Shown here: positions 36,364 to 46,000 of the stretch, piece by piece
Numbering within the stretch: position 1 is the first letter of the stretch
How the letters are laid out: every line of letters starts with the position of its first letter
From: an uncultured Nitrospira sp.
GTDB taxonomy: Bacteria; Nitrospirota; Nitrospiria; Nitrospirales; UBA8639
Assembly (NCBI GenBank): GCA_902500695.1
Contig: CABVRQ010000024.1
Location: 1 to 50,135, forward strand
Direction: 5' to 3'
DNA: 50,135 bases
Position numbers and translations under genes: made by a program
The notes under the pieces: model-generated
What the model was told of the DNA's origin: nothing
What the model saw: only the letters and a program-made list of their open reading frames with translations
Database searches by the model: none

Positions 36364-36578
36364 AAAATATCGAGATAATCTAATTATAGATTTGGAGAGG
36401 ACGTATTCCCTATGCACCAAAATCGAATGCTTTTAGACATGGCATTCAGCCGGAGGATAGAATGAGGGCACAAAATTTTCTCCCTCCACAAACACTAACC
36501 ACATGCCGGCAATCCATGCTTCGCACAATCGGTAAAGTCCTGAGAGTCATCTTTTGAACCGGCCGTCAGCTCTCCCCA

Positions 36579-38039
36579 TTACTGAATGGGCAGCGTGACT
36601 ATAAACGTGGAGCCTTCTCCTAACTTGGAACGAACGGAAATGGCACCACCGCACTTCCCGACTATACGTTGACATACTGCCAACCCAATCCCTGTCCCTT
36701 CGAATTCCTCTTTCCGATGCAGCTTTTTGAACATCCCAAAAATTTTTCCGAACTGTTCTGATGGAATACCTATTCCCTGATCCTGAATTTCGATTTGGCA
36801 AAGCCACCCAGGTTGGCCTGAACCGGTGTAACGTCGATCCTGAATAATCGTTCCGGTGATACGAATGACCGGTGGAACCCCAGGCTGATGAAATTTCAAG
36901 GCATTGCCCAGCAGGTTTTGTAACAATTGCCGGATTTGAGACGCATTTCCATAGATGGTGGGTAATTCCCCAAGCTGCACGACCGCCTGCAATTCCTCGA
37001 TCCGCGCACCGAGATCCGACAGGATTTCGTCGACCATTTCGCGCAAGACAAGCGGCTCCACTAAGGTGTGCGGTAAATCGATCCTGGAATACACTAACAG
37101 GCTCTGAATCAGCTGTTGCATGCGACCCGCTGCTTTTTTGACTCGATCAACATATCCCAGACCTTGATCGTTAAGAGCTGATCCATATTTCACCCGTAAG
37201 AGATCAAGAAATACCTGGATGGAATGCAGCGGCTCCTGCAAATCATGGGCGGCAACGGAGGCAAATTGTTCCAAGTCTCGATTCGACCTGGCCAATTCTT
37301 CGGTTTGGTGACGTAAAATTATTTCGTTCCGTTCCCGTTCATGGATTTCATTCAACGCATGGTCCCGCACAGCAGAAAGTTCGAGATTTCTTTCTTCGAC
37401 ATCACGGACTACTTGAGCCAACTGCACCTCAACCGCTTGTCGCCTGAGCAAATCCTGCTCCAAACGACGGTTGGTTTCTTCAAGAAGGCCCGTGCGAGTC
37501 ATGACGGTCTGTTCAAGTTCCTCAACCCGCAACCGGGCCTGGTGGGCCCAATGCCACTTCATGGTCAAGGCCGTGGACAATTGCCATACCTCAATCGGAT
37601 CAAAGGGCTTTCGTAGAATTAATAACTGGTCCCGGTGTCCTAATCGAGGCAATACCTCTGACCAACCAAAATCGGGATAGGCCGTACACAATACGACCTG
37701 TATGTCTAAATCCTCATCCCAAATTCGCTCAACCGTTTCAATCCCGTCCCAACCATTGGGCAATTGCACATCCAAGAACACCACCGCAAAAGGCGAACCC
37801 TGTGCCTTAGCCTGCGTGACCAGATCACGCCCTGACTCTCCATTTTCCACACAATCCAGATCGAAGGGTTCTTTGCCATGATGCAGAAAGGACCCCTCAC
37901 AAAGATCGTGACTGCTCTCAAGCCACGCATTGGAAATGACGCTAATTCCGGGACACAAAATTTTCCGAAAATCCTGCAAAATATTCGGGCTATCATCGAT
38001 CACTAAGATCCGTCGATTTAGAGTGCAGACAGGATTCAT
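36579..38039 (-). CDS. hybrid response regulator-histidine kinase (REC-HisKA-HATPase)
   Basis: The 486-residue cytoplasmic protein begins with an intact receiver (ILVIDDSPN; phosphoacceptor D90 in VVFLDVQLP; T119 and K144 in ILRKPFDP) holding a long insert between the acidic pair and D90. A coiled coil (160-255) leads to a phytochrome-type H-box, FASVAAHDLQEPLHS with H265, then an ATPase domain with LLQNLLGNALKF, IQDQGIGI and GTGIGLAVC. Its start overlaps the previous kinase stop as ATGA. It probably takes phosphate from that kinase and changes its own kinase output. Confidence 0.92.
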   Translation of the reverse strand: MNPVCTLNRRILVIDDSPNILQDFRKILCPGISVISNAWLESSHDLCEGSFLHHGKEPFDLDCVENGESGRDLVTQAKAQGSPFAVVFLDVQLPNGWDGIETVERIWDEDLDIQVVLCTAYPDFGWSEVLPRLGHRDQLLILRKPFDPIEVWQLSTALTMKWHWAHQARLRVEELEQTVMTRTGLLEETNRRLEQDLLRRQAVEVQLAQVVRDVEERNLELSAVRDHALNEIHERERNEIILRHQTEELARSNRDLEQFASVAAHDLQEPLHSIQVFLDLLRVKYGSALNDQGLGYVDRVKKAAGRMQQLIQSLLVYSRIDLPHTLVEPLVLREMVDEILSDLGARIEELQAVVQLGELPTIYGNASQIRQLLQNLLGNALKFHQPGVPPVIRITGTIIQDRRYTGSGQPGWLCQIEIQDQGIGIPSEQFGKIFGMFKKLHRKEEFEGTGIGLAVCQRIVGKCGGAISVRSKLGEGSTFIVTLPIQ

Positions 38040-39334
38040 GTCTGTTCTGCCCCTACCTCTACCGGAAGGATCAGTGTCAAAGTAGCGCCGGCGCCAATTC
38101 CTTCACTATGGGCCTGCAACCATCCACCCATACGCTGAATCGTGACCATCGAACTATGCAGACCAATCCCATTGCCATCTTGCTTGGTCGTAAAACCTCG
38201 AGAAAACATCCTGGCTAAATGTTCCGAAGCAATTCCAATTCCCGTATCTTGAATGGTGATGACAACCGACAACCCATCATCTGTACGACCTTCCACCCGT
38301 ATGGTGAGGAGATGATCAACTCCGGCCTGTAATTGCATCGCCTGTTTAGCATTTCGGAGCAGATTCACGAGAATTTGAAGCAACTGATGCCGATCAGTCA
38401 CGACAGGCGGCACAGACTGATAGTCTCGTTTGAGACTGATCCATTTCGCATCTTCAGGTTGCAAGCTTAAGTCCACCGCTTGGTCCAGAAGCTCCACAAC
38501 TGAGAGAGCCTCACTGATACCCCGAGGCTTCGCCATCGTCTGATGTGAAATGATTATTTGTTTTACATGTTCAATATTGCGAACCAGGCCTTCCAATTCT
38601 TTTTGCACGGTCTGTTGCTCTGCTATAAGGTGGCTCCCCAGCTTCATAATCGCCGGAGGAATTCGTTTCCCTTTTGGATCCTGAGTCAGGAAAATTTCCC
38701 AATTCTCCTCATGATTCTTTAACAGTTCCGCAATTCGATGAACCAAAATCACCGAAGACTGATTAATCAACTCATGTACTACATGCACGGCCACATTGAC
38801 GCTATTGAGCACATTGCCCACATTGTGCAATACGGTTGAGGCAACATCCGCCTTTTCATTGTTATAAGAGGCATCTTCCACCTGCCTGCGCAATTGCTCA
38901 CGTTCGATCGAGCCCTGACGTCGAACCAACCCCTCTCGAATGGCCCAGGGCATCGCGGTACCACCCATATGTTCATTAACCAGCCAATCGATAGCCGAGT
39001 CGTCTTCCACTTCGACAACGGAATTCTCTTCATCAATCAATCCCAAAATAAACGCATTGCCACAGACCTTTTTGATATCGCAAGCAATATCCTTCCCCCT
39101 CCGGTTCACTCGACAGTCAACTAGAATGAGATCAAATGGGTTGTCGGAATCAAAACAGGAAGGATGCATTGAGGCATAATCAAGCCAGGTGACTTGAAGC
39201 ATGGGACCCTGAGAAGCCAACACACTATGAAAGGATGGGGCAAGGTCACTTTCCTGAATTCCCACCATCCCCACACGGAACAGCGGAAATTCCGAAATCA
39301 CCTGTCCATTAGATTCCCACATGACATAAACCAT
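38036..39334 (-). CDS. histidine kinase with degenerate N-terminal receiver and atypical H-box
   Basis: About 432 residues from the ATG at 39334; TTG 39364 and ATG 39322 are alternatives and none has a clear ribosome site. Residues 18-140 look like a receiver: DLILVDCRVNRRGKD keeps an aspartate at the phosphorylation position, but the acidic pair and the lysine are lost. The H-box is TVLHNVGNVLNSV with H170, followed by LTQDPKGKRIPP at 217, HQTMAKPRGISE, N-box LVNLLRNAKQAM, DTGIGIA and GNGIGLHSS. The gene is translationally coupled to the hybrid kinase that follows. Confidence 0.85.
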   Translation of the reverse strand: MVYVMWESNGQVISEFPLFRVGMVGIQESDLAPSFHSVLASQGPMLQVTWLDYASMHPSCFDSDNPFDLILVDCRVNRRGKDIACDIKKVCGNAFILGLIDEENSVVEVEDDSAIDWLVNEHMGGTAMPWAIREGLVRRQGSIEREQLRRQVEDASYNNEKADVASTVLHNVGNVLNSVNVAVHVVHELINQSSVILVHRIAELLKNHEENWEIFLTQDPKGKRIPPAIMKLGSHLIAEQQTVQKELEGLVRNIEHVKQIIISHQTMAKPRGISEALSVVELLDQAVDLSLQPEDAKWISLKRDYQSVPPVVTDRHQLLQILVNLLRNAKQAMQLQAGVDHLLTIRVEGRTDDGLSVVITIQDTGIGIASEHLARMFSRGFTTKQDGNGIGLHSSMVTIQRMGGWLQAHSEGIGAGATLTLILPVEVGAEQT

Positions 39335-39589
39335 TACATGAAGAGAATAAGGAGAGAAAAGCAATTTTGAACGATAAACAACTCATGGAATGGGAAAACA
39401 GCATCCCACGGTGGATGAATGAGGTTTTCTCTTGAACATCATTGGTTTCTCATTCACAGAATCGCGGGGATTGAGGATTTCCTGGCCTGACGACATATTG
39501 CGCACTCAGTAAAGGAAGTCCATCGCCTTCTCCACAAATACCCATTTAAAAGGGAAAGGCCCAAACGCCCGAATCCAGATGCTCAGGCC

Positions 39590-40153
39590 TCAGTGAGCTT
39601 TTATTGTTTCTTCCGCCCGTTCTTCTGCCCATTTGGCCAATAGTTCTAACTGTGATTTTGCTTGACAGGATTCCGCCCAACGCTTGGTAAGAGAATTGGC
39701 CAGCTGCCAAACTTCAATATTATCAAACGGCTTTCGCAAGATGAGGAGCTGGCCATTTTTATTCAATCGTTGAATGACATCTTCCCACGCATGGTCCGAA
39801 AAAGCCGTACAGATCACGACCTGCAAATCAGGATCTTCTTGCCAAAGATGCTCCACCGTCTCTACTCCATCCCAACCTGGGGGCATACGCATATCCACAA
39901 AGGCCACCGCATACGGCCGTTCAGCTTTCATCGCATCTTGCACCATCCGATGCCCCGTTTGCCCTTGGTCCGCAGTATCAACTTCAAACTTTTCAACAAT
40001 TTTTTGTTCTTCCACATCATCAAACAATTCCGCCCGAACCTCTTGCAGCAGCGAGGTGTCTAATGATCGCTCAAGAATTTTTCGAAAATCTTCGTGGATC
40101 GCCACATTATCATCAATTACCAAAATACGCCGGTTGGCTTGTTCCTTCTCCAT
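39590..40153 (-). CDS. stand-alone receiver (CheY-like) response regulator
   Basis: The 187-residue protein is a receiver with an enlarged region between ILVIDDN (D14, D15) and the phosphoacceptor D87 in VAFVDMRMPPGWDG; T116 in CTAFSD and K141 in LRKPFDN complete the site. A short helical tail follows with no DNA-binding output domain. The same enlarged insert occurs in the neighbouring hybrid kinase, so the two receivers are close paralogs. The ATG overlaps the stop of the upstream kinase by one base (TAATG), pointing to a dedicated pair. Confidence 0.9.
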   Translation of the reverse strand: MEKEQANRRILVIDDNVAIHEDFRKILERSLDTSLLQEVRAELFDDVEEQKIVEKFEVDTADQGQTGHRMVQDAMKAERPYAVAFVDMRMPPGWDGVETVEHLWQEDPDLQVVICTAFSDHAWEDVIQRLNKNGQLLILRKPFDNIEVWQLANSLTKRWAESCQAKSQLELLAKWAEERAEETIKAH

Positions 40154-41013
40154 TACCGTTCTCCCTCCATGTGAATAACTGGCAAATCAAGAGTAAATAT
40201 TGCTCCTTGCATCGGACCATCACTCCACACCCGCAGTGACCCAGCAAGCTCTTTGGCCGCTATAGCACTGGCATGAAGATTCGGTAACAGGTCTGATTGC
40301 TCCCCTGAAGCCTTCGGAGAAAACACCTGTGTCAGACCGCCCAAAGGAATTCCACTTCCAGTATCAGCGACCTGCAAGCGAACAAACCCTTCTCGGTCCG
40401 GACAGGGAAAGACATAAAGAGTGAGGCGATGGGTCCGACTATTTATCTCCCTCATCCCATTGATCGCATTCCGGATTAAATTCACCAAAATGCGGAGGAC
40501 CTTGGACACTTCCAGAATACCGTCAGCAACCATATGATACTCCCGACCCACTTGAACCCCCATCCGATCCAATTCACTCTGATGGGGAGCCAAAGCCTCA
40601 TCCATAATCGTTGCAAACTGAATGGTGTCTTTAAATCCCCCCTCACGAAGGGGTGTTTGCCCAACCGTCAGATAATATTCCAATTGTTCCAGGTGATAAT
40701 TGAGCGTCGTCAATTCCGTCAGAGTATCGAGATGGTTATGTGACAATTCCTCATTTAACTGCCCCAAGAATTGGGGAATCTTTTTCCCTTTGGGATCCTG
40801 AGTGAGATACCACCCATATTCATGGCTATGGGCCTCCAGCATATCCGCAACCCGCCCAACATCAGCCACATGAGATTCCCGAAGTCGATGGTTAATAAGT
40901 CCGGCAGACACATGTATGCTATTCAAGACGTTTCGCATTCGATGGAAGATGGACTCCTCCACTGCTCCCATTTGGCCTTCCGAAAATCCTGATGTCTCCG
41001 TACGAGTCGTCAT
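40153..41013 (-). CDS. small histidine kinase-like protein with atypical H-box and degenerate ATP lid
   Basis: The 286-residue protein from the ATG at 41013 (a TTG at 41058 extends it) has only the kinase core. The H-box is SIFHRMRNVLNSI with H24, then LTQDPKGKKIP at 70, the N-box LVNLIRNAINGM and DTGSGIP. The G2 lid is replaced by LLPNLHASAIAAKELAG, so catalysis may be weak or absent. It precedes and overlaps the receiver gene, and may act as a phosphotransfer or phosphatase partner for it (inference). Confidence 0.8.
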   Translation of the reverse strand: MTTRTETSGFSEGQMGAVEESIFHRMRNVLNSIHVSAGLINHRLRESHVADVGRVADMLEAHSHEYGWYLTQDPKGKKIPQFLGQLNEELSHNHLDTLTELTTLNYHLEQLEYYLTVGQTPLREGGFKDTIQFATIMDEALAPHQSELDRMGVQVGREYHMVADGILEVSKVLRILVNLIRNAINGMREINSRTHRLTLYVFPCPDREGFVRLQVADTGSGIPLGGLTQVFSPKASGEQSDLLPNLHASAIAAKELAGSLRVWSDGPMQGAIFTLDLPVIHMEGER

Positions 41014-41518
41014 CGCGAAAATAGCAGTCGAGGTCCCTCTACCGAGGTGGCGTTTCAACTTATATTGGGATATCGCTTGATTCTAAAGCCTTTGCCGGAA
41101 GCTGGGTTATTCCAACGGAAAAGAACTTGCCAAATCATCTGAACCAAAACCTTGGCGCGGTATATGGAAATGAATCGGCTATATGGGATGGAACCTTAAG
41201 AGCCTTGGGAACAGAACAGGCATGCTCCTGCAATCTGGGAAAAACCGGATTCTCAAGGGAAAATGACAACTTCCTAGAAAAAGAACATGCTGTATCTAGC
41301 CTACGGCATGTACTCTAAGAACGGTGAGGGATTTCCGAACCAATTAAAACGGAAGCATCGCTTCACGAGAAGTATCGATCAAAACTGCAGGTAGGTACTG
41401 GTGTGATTTGCTTGATAGGATTATATGCCTTCATGATTCGAAACATGATTTCGCCAATTCCCTACAACGGACAGGAATATAGACCAAAAATGATTGACGG
41501 GAAAGGGTGGCTCAGAGA
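41014..41518. other. region between signalling island and insertion sequence, no gene identified
   Basis: About 500 bp lie between the last kinase and the left end of the insertion sequence. One plus-strand frame of 63 codons (41127-41318) has no ribosome site and no recognisable family. I saw no terminator or RNA gene. Confidence 0.4.
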
Positions 41519-41556
41519 TGGTCCTAGGAATTCGGGCAGGGTGATACGCTACAATT
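41519..41556 (+). repeat. left terminal inverted repeat of the IS3-family element
   Basis: TGGTCCTA at the outer end is shared exactly with the right end; CGGGCAGG and GCTACAATT further in are shared in part and with different spacing. The imperfect inner match is normal for this family. Confidence 0.7.
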
Positions 41557-41581
41557 TGTGACCAAAGGAGGGTCATAGATT

Positions 41582-41872
41582 ATGAGTCGAACCCGCAAGC
41601 ATCATCCTGCCAGTTTTAAGGCCAAGGTGGCCTTGTCTGCGCTCGGGGAGGACGCGCCGATATCGGAGTTGGCGTTAAAATTTGGCGTGCATGCCACCGT
41701 CATTCACCGCTGGAAACGTGAAGCCCTCACTGCGATGGAGGCTGGGTTTTCCGCCAAGCTCGAGAAGAACCACACTGATCAAGAGGCGCACATCCATGAG
41801 CTGCACGCCACAATTGGCCGACTGAGTGTGGAACGGGATTTTTTAGTCGATGCCTCCAACCGATTGGGGTGA
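41582..41872 (+). CDS. IS3-family transposase OrfA
   Basis: The 96-residue protein has a helix-turn-helix DNA-binding region (HHPASFKAKVALSALGED then SELALKFGVHATVIHRWKRE) and a C-terminal leucine-rich coiled coil (HELHATIGRLSVERDFLVDAS). It recognises the element ends. AGGAGGG lies about eight bases before the ATG. A T TTT TTA heptamer at 41839-41845, in the zero frame near the 3' end, is a plausible -1 slip site to make OrfAB. Confidence 0.92.
   Translation: MSRTRKHHPASFKAKVALSALGEDAPISELALKFGVHATVIHRWKREALTAMEAGFSAKLEKNHTDQEAHIHELHATIGRLSVERDFLVDASNRLG
41839..41845 (+). promoter_or_regulatory. candidate -1 ribosomal frameshift site T TTT TTA
   Basis: The heptamer falls on the codon pattern GA[T TTT TTA] of orfA. 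After slipping back one base the frame stays open through the orfA stop and enters orfB at its GTG. IS3 elements are known to make their transposase by -1 frameshifting. A downstream stimulatory structure was not examined. Confidence 0.5.
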
Positions 41873-42738
41873 GGAGGCGCCAAGAAATGGTAGAGTCCGC
41901 TCATAAACAGCTGAGCATCAAGAAGCCGTGTCAGTTACTCTCCATCAACCGTTTCAGCTGGTATGATGAACCAACCGGTGAATCCCCCCTGAACCTCAAG
42001 CTGATACGGTTGATTGACGAGCAATATCTGCTCACCCCCTATTACGGCAGCCGCCAGATGGCGCGCTGGTTGGGACGACAGGGACACAATGTGGGTCGGC
42101 ACCGGGTTCGGCGGTTGATGGCGTTAATGGGCTTGCACACGATTTATCAGGAACCATGCACGAGTCAGCCCCATCCGCACCATCGGATCTACCCCGATCT
42201 GTTACGAAATCTGGCTGTCACGCGGGCCAATCAGGTGTGGTGCACCGATATCACCTCCATCCCGATCACGCGCGAATTTTTGTATTTAGTAGCCATCATG
42301 GACTGGCAGAGTCGCAAAGTCCTTGCCTGGCGCTTGTCCAATATGATGGAGACGCCGTTCTGCGTGGAGGCGTTGGAGGAGGCTCTGGCTCGGTATGGCG
42401 TGCCAGACATCTTCAATACCGATCAAGGCTCACAATTTACGGCACTTGAGTTCATCGCTGTGCTGAAAGACCACAGGCTCAACATCTCGATGGATGGGAA
42501 AGGCCGCTGGATGGACAATATCTTCATCGAACGGCTGTGGCGGAGTCTCAAATATGAATGTGTGTACCTGCAGGCCTTGGAGAATGGCTCTCAGGCTCGT
42601 ACTCACATTGGTGCATGGCTCAGCCATTACAATCACACACGGCCTCATTCAACCTTCAATGGACAAACACCTGATGAGGTGTATCATCTCTCTCATCTTC
42701 AAAGGCCCGCCCCTGAAGATAAGAAGCAAGCGGCATAA
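41869..42738 (+). CDS. IS3-family transposase OrfB (DDE integrase domain)
   Basis: The 289-residue frame begins at a GTG overlapping the orfA stop by four bases. HTH_21-like ITYG-type region is present as SRQMARWLGRQGHNVGRHRVRRL in parts; the catalytic core has VWCTDITSIP (first Asp), IFNTDQGSQFTALEF (second Asp) and FIERLWRSLKYE (Glu), the classical DD(35)E. HYNHTRPHSTFNGQTPDEVY closes the domain. No inactivating change is visible. Confidence 0.93.
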   Translation: MRRRQEMVESAHKQLSIKKPCQLLSINRFSWYDEPTGESPLNLKLIRLIDEQYLLTPYYGSRQMARWLGRQGHNVGRHRVRRLMALMGLHTIYQEPCTSQPHPHHRIYPDLLRNLAVTRANQVWCTDITSIPITREFLYLVAIMDWQSRKVLAWRLSNMMETPFCVEALEEALARYGVPDIFNTDQGSQFTALEFIAVLKDHRLNISMDGKGRWMDNIFIERLWRSLKYECVYLQALENGSQARTHIGAWLSHYNHTRPHSTFNGQTPDEVYHLSHLQRPAPEDKKQAA

Positions 42739-42751
42739 CATCAACCAAATC

Positions 42752-42798
42752 AATTGTAGCTTAACTTCGCCGCAAACCTGTCCAAGGAAGTAGGACCA
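42752..42798 (-). repeat. right terminal inverted repeat of the IS3-family element
   Basis: Read from the outer end on the minus strand it starts TGGTCCTA, identical to the left end for eight bases, then TGGACAGG and GCTACAATT as partial matches. It ends 60 bases after the orfB stop. Confidence 0.7.
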
Positions 42799-42880
42799 CC
42801 TCTCTCCTCCAAGATAACCCAACTAAGTTGTCTCGCTATCCTAAAGATGATTCACCTCCTTTTGAATTCTCAGAATCGTC

Positions 42881-42909
42881 CTGACTTATTTTTACTGGAA
42901 AATTATACA
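42881..42909 (+). promoter_or_regulatory. promoter candidate for the acyltransferase fusion gene
   Basis: CTGACT (42881-42886), 17 bases and TATACA (42904-42909) lie about 170 bases before the GTG start. It is a moderate match to the sigma70 consensus, in the 285 bp between the insertion sequence and the gene. Confidence 0.4.
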
Positions 42910-43083
42910 AACCATGCTACCATTAAACCATCTCGGGCTCAGGGAATACCCAGATCCTTCAGCCCTTGAAGTCCTATTCAGGGCAACAACCAACAGATAA
43001 TTTTGATTTCGTTATGGACCATATTTGTTTAATATCTCCTTGACCTCAAGGATAAAAGAAGCAAAAACCCAGACTCACACCTC

Positions 43084-46000
43084 GTGATCCCGGTGACTGA
43101 AACTTCCTCAACATCCCCGCCACCCGCAGCTCAATCCTCGGCGCTCCGCGGACTGCTCATCGCCCAATTTTTTGGAGCCTTTAACGATAATGCGTGGAAA
43201 CTCATTGTCGCCCTCCTGGCTATCAAGCAAGTCGCCGCTTCGGCAGGTGCCTCTGGGCCGGAGTTTGAAGCAGCCTCACAGGCGACAACCACGCAAGCCT
43301 TTGTCATCTTTACCCTTCCCCTGATGGTAGTGTCGGCCTTTGCCGGAGTCTATTCCGATCGGTTCAGTAAGCGAACCGTCATCGTCGTCATGAAGGCCGT
43401 AGAAGTCTTGTTGATGGGAGCCGGCACCGCAGCCCTCTTTTGGAATCCGCTGGGTGGGTTCCTCCCCCTCTTGGTACTAGCCGCAATGGGCGCCCAAAGC
43501 GCCATTTTTAGTCCTTCCAAATATGGGATTCTTCCTGAACTCTTGCCTCACCATCGCCTTTCATGGGGAAACGGTCAACTCGAGATGTGGACCTTTATCG
43601 CCATCATCGCAGGGACCGCATTAGCGGGTCCCTTGCTTGACCTTTCCGGCCATACTCCCTGGCTGACAGGATTAGTGCTCATGGTGTGCTCGGGGATAGG
43701 ATTATGGGCTTCATTATTTATACCTACAGTTCCACGTGCTCGACTTGATGGTGGAGTTCGAGAAACGTGGCAGGCCGCCATTGAAGCTCTACGATTGGAT
43801 CGAGTCTTGAAATTGGGCATCCTGGGGGCCATTGCATTTTGGACGGTGGCCAGTTTAGTTGGCCAAGATGTGTTGATTTACGCCAAAGCCGTCCTTCAAT
43901 TATCTGATTCCCTTTCAGGGCTACCCCTGGCAGCCTTCGGAGTCGGAATAGGCATCGGGGCCCTCTTGGCCGGAACCCTATCAGCAGCCAAAGTGGAGTT
44001 AGGCTACCTTCCCTTGGGAGGCATCGGGATATCCGCAAGTCTCCTCGCCTTAGGATTTGGCTCGCCCCAGTTAGGTGGAACCCTCCTGGCCATGGCATGT
44101 CTCGGCCTCGCAAGCGGATTTGTAGTGGTCCCGCTCAACGCCCTCATTCAATGGCGGTCTCCCGCTGATCGTCGTGGCGCCGTGATTGCCTTTGCCAATA
44201 CCCTGGTCTTTGGAGGAGTCCTGTTGGGATCTCTGGGATCGGGGTTCCTCTCAAAGATCGGACTTAGCGCCAGCCATATCTTTCTCGTATCAGGCATTGG
44301 GAGCGTGGCTCTCACAATTTGGGCGCTTCGGGTCCTCCCTGAAATGTTTATTCGGTTGGTGTTAGTCTTGTTCACTCACACCATCTATCGACTCACCATC
44401 ACCGGACGGGATCGTATTCCTCAAGAAGGTGGGGCACTCCTTGTACCCAACCACGTCTCCTTCATCGATGGACTGTTCCTACTCGCCACCACCGATCGCC
44501 CCATTCGCTTTCTCGTCGACCAACAGTATTATGACCATCGCGTGCTCCAACCTTTTGCCAAAATCCTGGGGGTGATTCCAATCTCCTCGAACGGGTCTCC
44601 CAGAGAAATCTTACATGCGTTACGGCAAGCGGGACAGAGTCTTGACCAAGGAGAACTGGTTTGCATTTTTCCCGAAGGCCAAATTACTCGGACAGGCAAC
44701 CTCTTACCCTTCCGGTCAGGATTCACCCGTATTGTCAAAGGCAGAGATGTCCCGATTATTCCCATCCACCTTGACCGGGTTTGGGGGAGTATCTTCAGTT
44801 TCATCGGTGGACGATTTTTAGCAAAGTGGCCGACCCGTTTCCCCTATCCCATCACACTCTCTATCGGCGAGCCCCTTCCCTCAACCACATCGACTGAAGG
44901 GGTACGGCAGGCCGTTCAGGAATTGGGAGAAGCCGCGTGGCGTTTACGAAAACTCACACGACGCCCTCTCCATCACAGCTTTGTCTGGTCAATGCGCAAA
45001 CACCCGTTTCGTGTCGTGTTTGGAGATGCGACCAGACCTCGCGTGTCTTGCTTCCAGGCGCTGACAGGCGCCATCGCCTTGGGAAGAGCACTCAGACCTC
45101 ACTGGGAGGGGCAACACACGGCAGGAATTCTGCTGCCTCCGAGTGTGGGCGCCGCACTCGCCAACCTGGCCGCGACCCTTTCCGGAAGAATCACCGTGAA
45201 TTTGAATTACACCGTCGGCGTACAGGGGTTAGAGTCTGCCTCCAAGCAAGCCGGGTTAATGACGGTTCTTACCAGCCGCGTCTTCTTGGAAAAAGCAAAA
45301 ATCGAATTGCCGACTTACCTCACTCCCATCTGGATCGAGGAGATCCGGAACACGATTGATTTACAGGCTCAACTCACCGCGGCCGTGCTGGCACTCTTCG
45401 CTCCAATCCGGATGTTGGAGCGTCACTGTGGGGCCACAAAACATCCCTCCATTGATGATATCGCCACGATTATTTTTAGTAGTGGGAGCACTGGAGAGCC
45501 CAAAGGCGTCCTCCTGAGTCATTTCAACCTTGACTCAAACGTGGAAGGAATTGCCCAAGTCCTTCACCTGGATCACGACGACCGGATTTTGGGTATTTTG
45601 CCGTTCTTTCATTCTTTCGGCTATCTGACCACGCTGTGGTTTCCGGTTATTCATGGAGCGGGCGTGATCTATCATCCTTCTCCAATGGATGCCGGTCCCA
45701 TTGGGAATCTGATCCACAAGCATCGAGTCACCATCTTGTTAACGACCCCGACTTTCCTGCAACTATACATTCGCCGTTGCACCCCGGAACAATTCGGTTC
45801 CCTCCGGATCGTACTCACAGGCGCAGAAAAATTACCCGGCCGGCTTCTGATCGCATTCGAAGAACGATTTGGCATTCGTCCCATTGAAGGATATGGAGTC
45901 ACAGAATGTGCCCCGGTGATTGCCGTCAATTGTCCAGATTTTCGAGCTTCGGGATTTTTCCAATCCGCCTCTCGGCGGGGAACAGTCGGACAACCACTTC

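Larger units (their letters stand above)
41519..42798 (+). mobile_element. IS3-family insertion sequence, apparently complete
   Basis: The 1280-bp element carries orfA and orfB in a -1 frame relation. It starts TGGTCCTA (41519-41526) and ends with the inverted TAGGACCA (42791-42798), the TG...CA ends expected for IS3 relatives. Inside, weakly matching CGGGCAGG/TGGACAGG and GCTACAATT (41548-41556 and inverted at 42752-42760) extend the terminal repeats. Flanks AGA and CCT do not form a target duplication. It lies between the minus-strand signalling island and the plus-strand acyltransferase gene. Confidence 0.88.

Noticed and set aside
41127..41318. 63-codon plus-strand frame before the insertion sequence
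   Set aside because: No ribosome site and no family resemblance.
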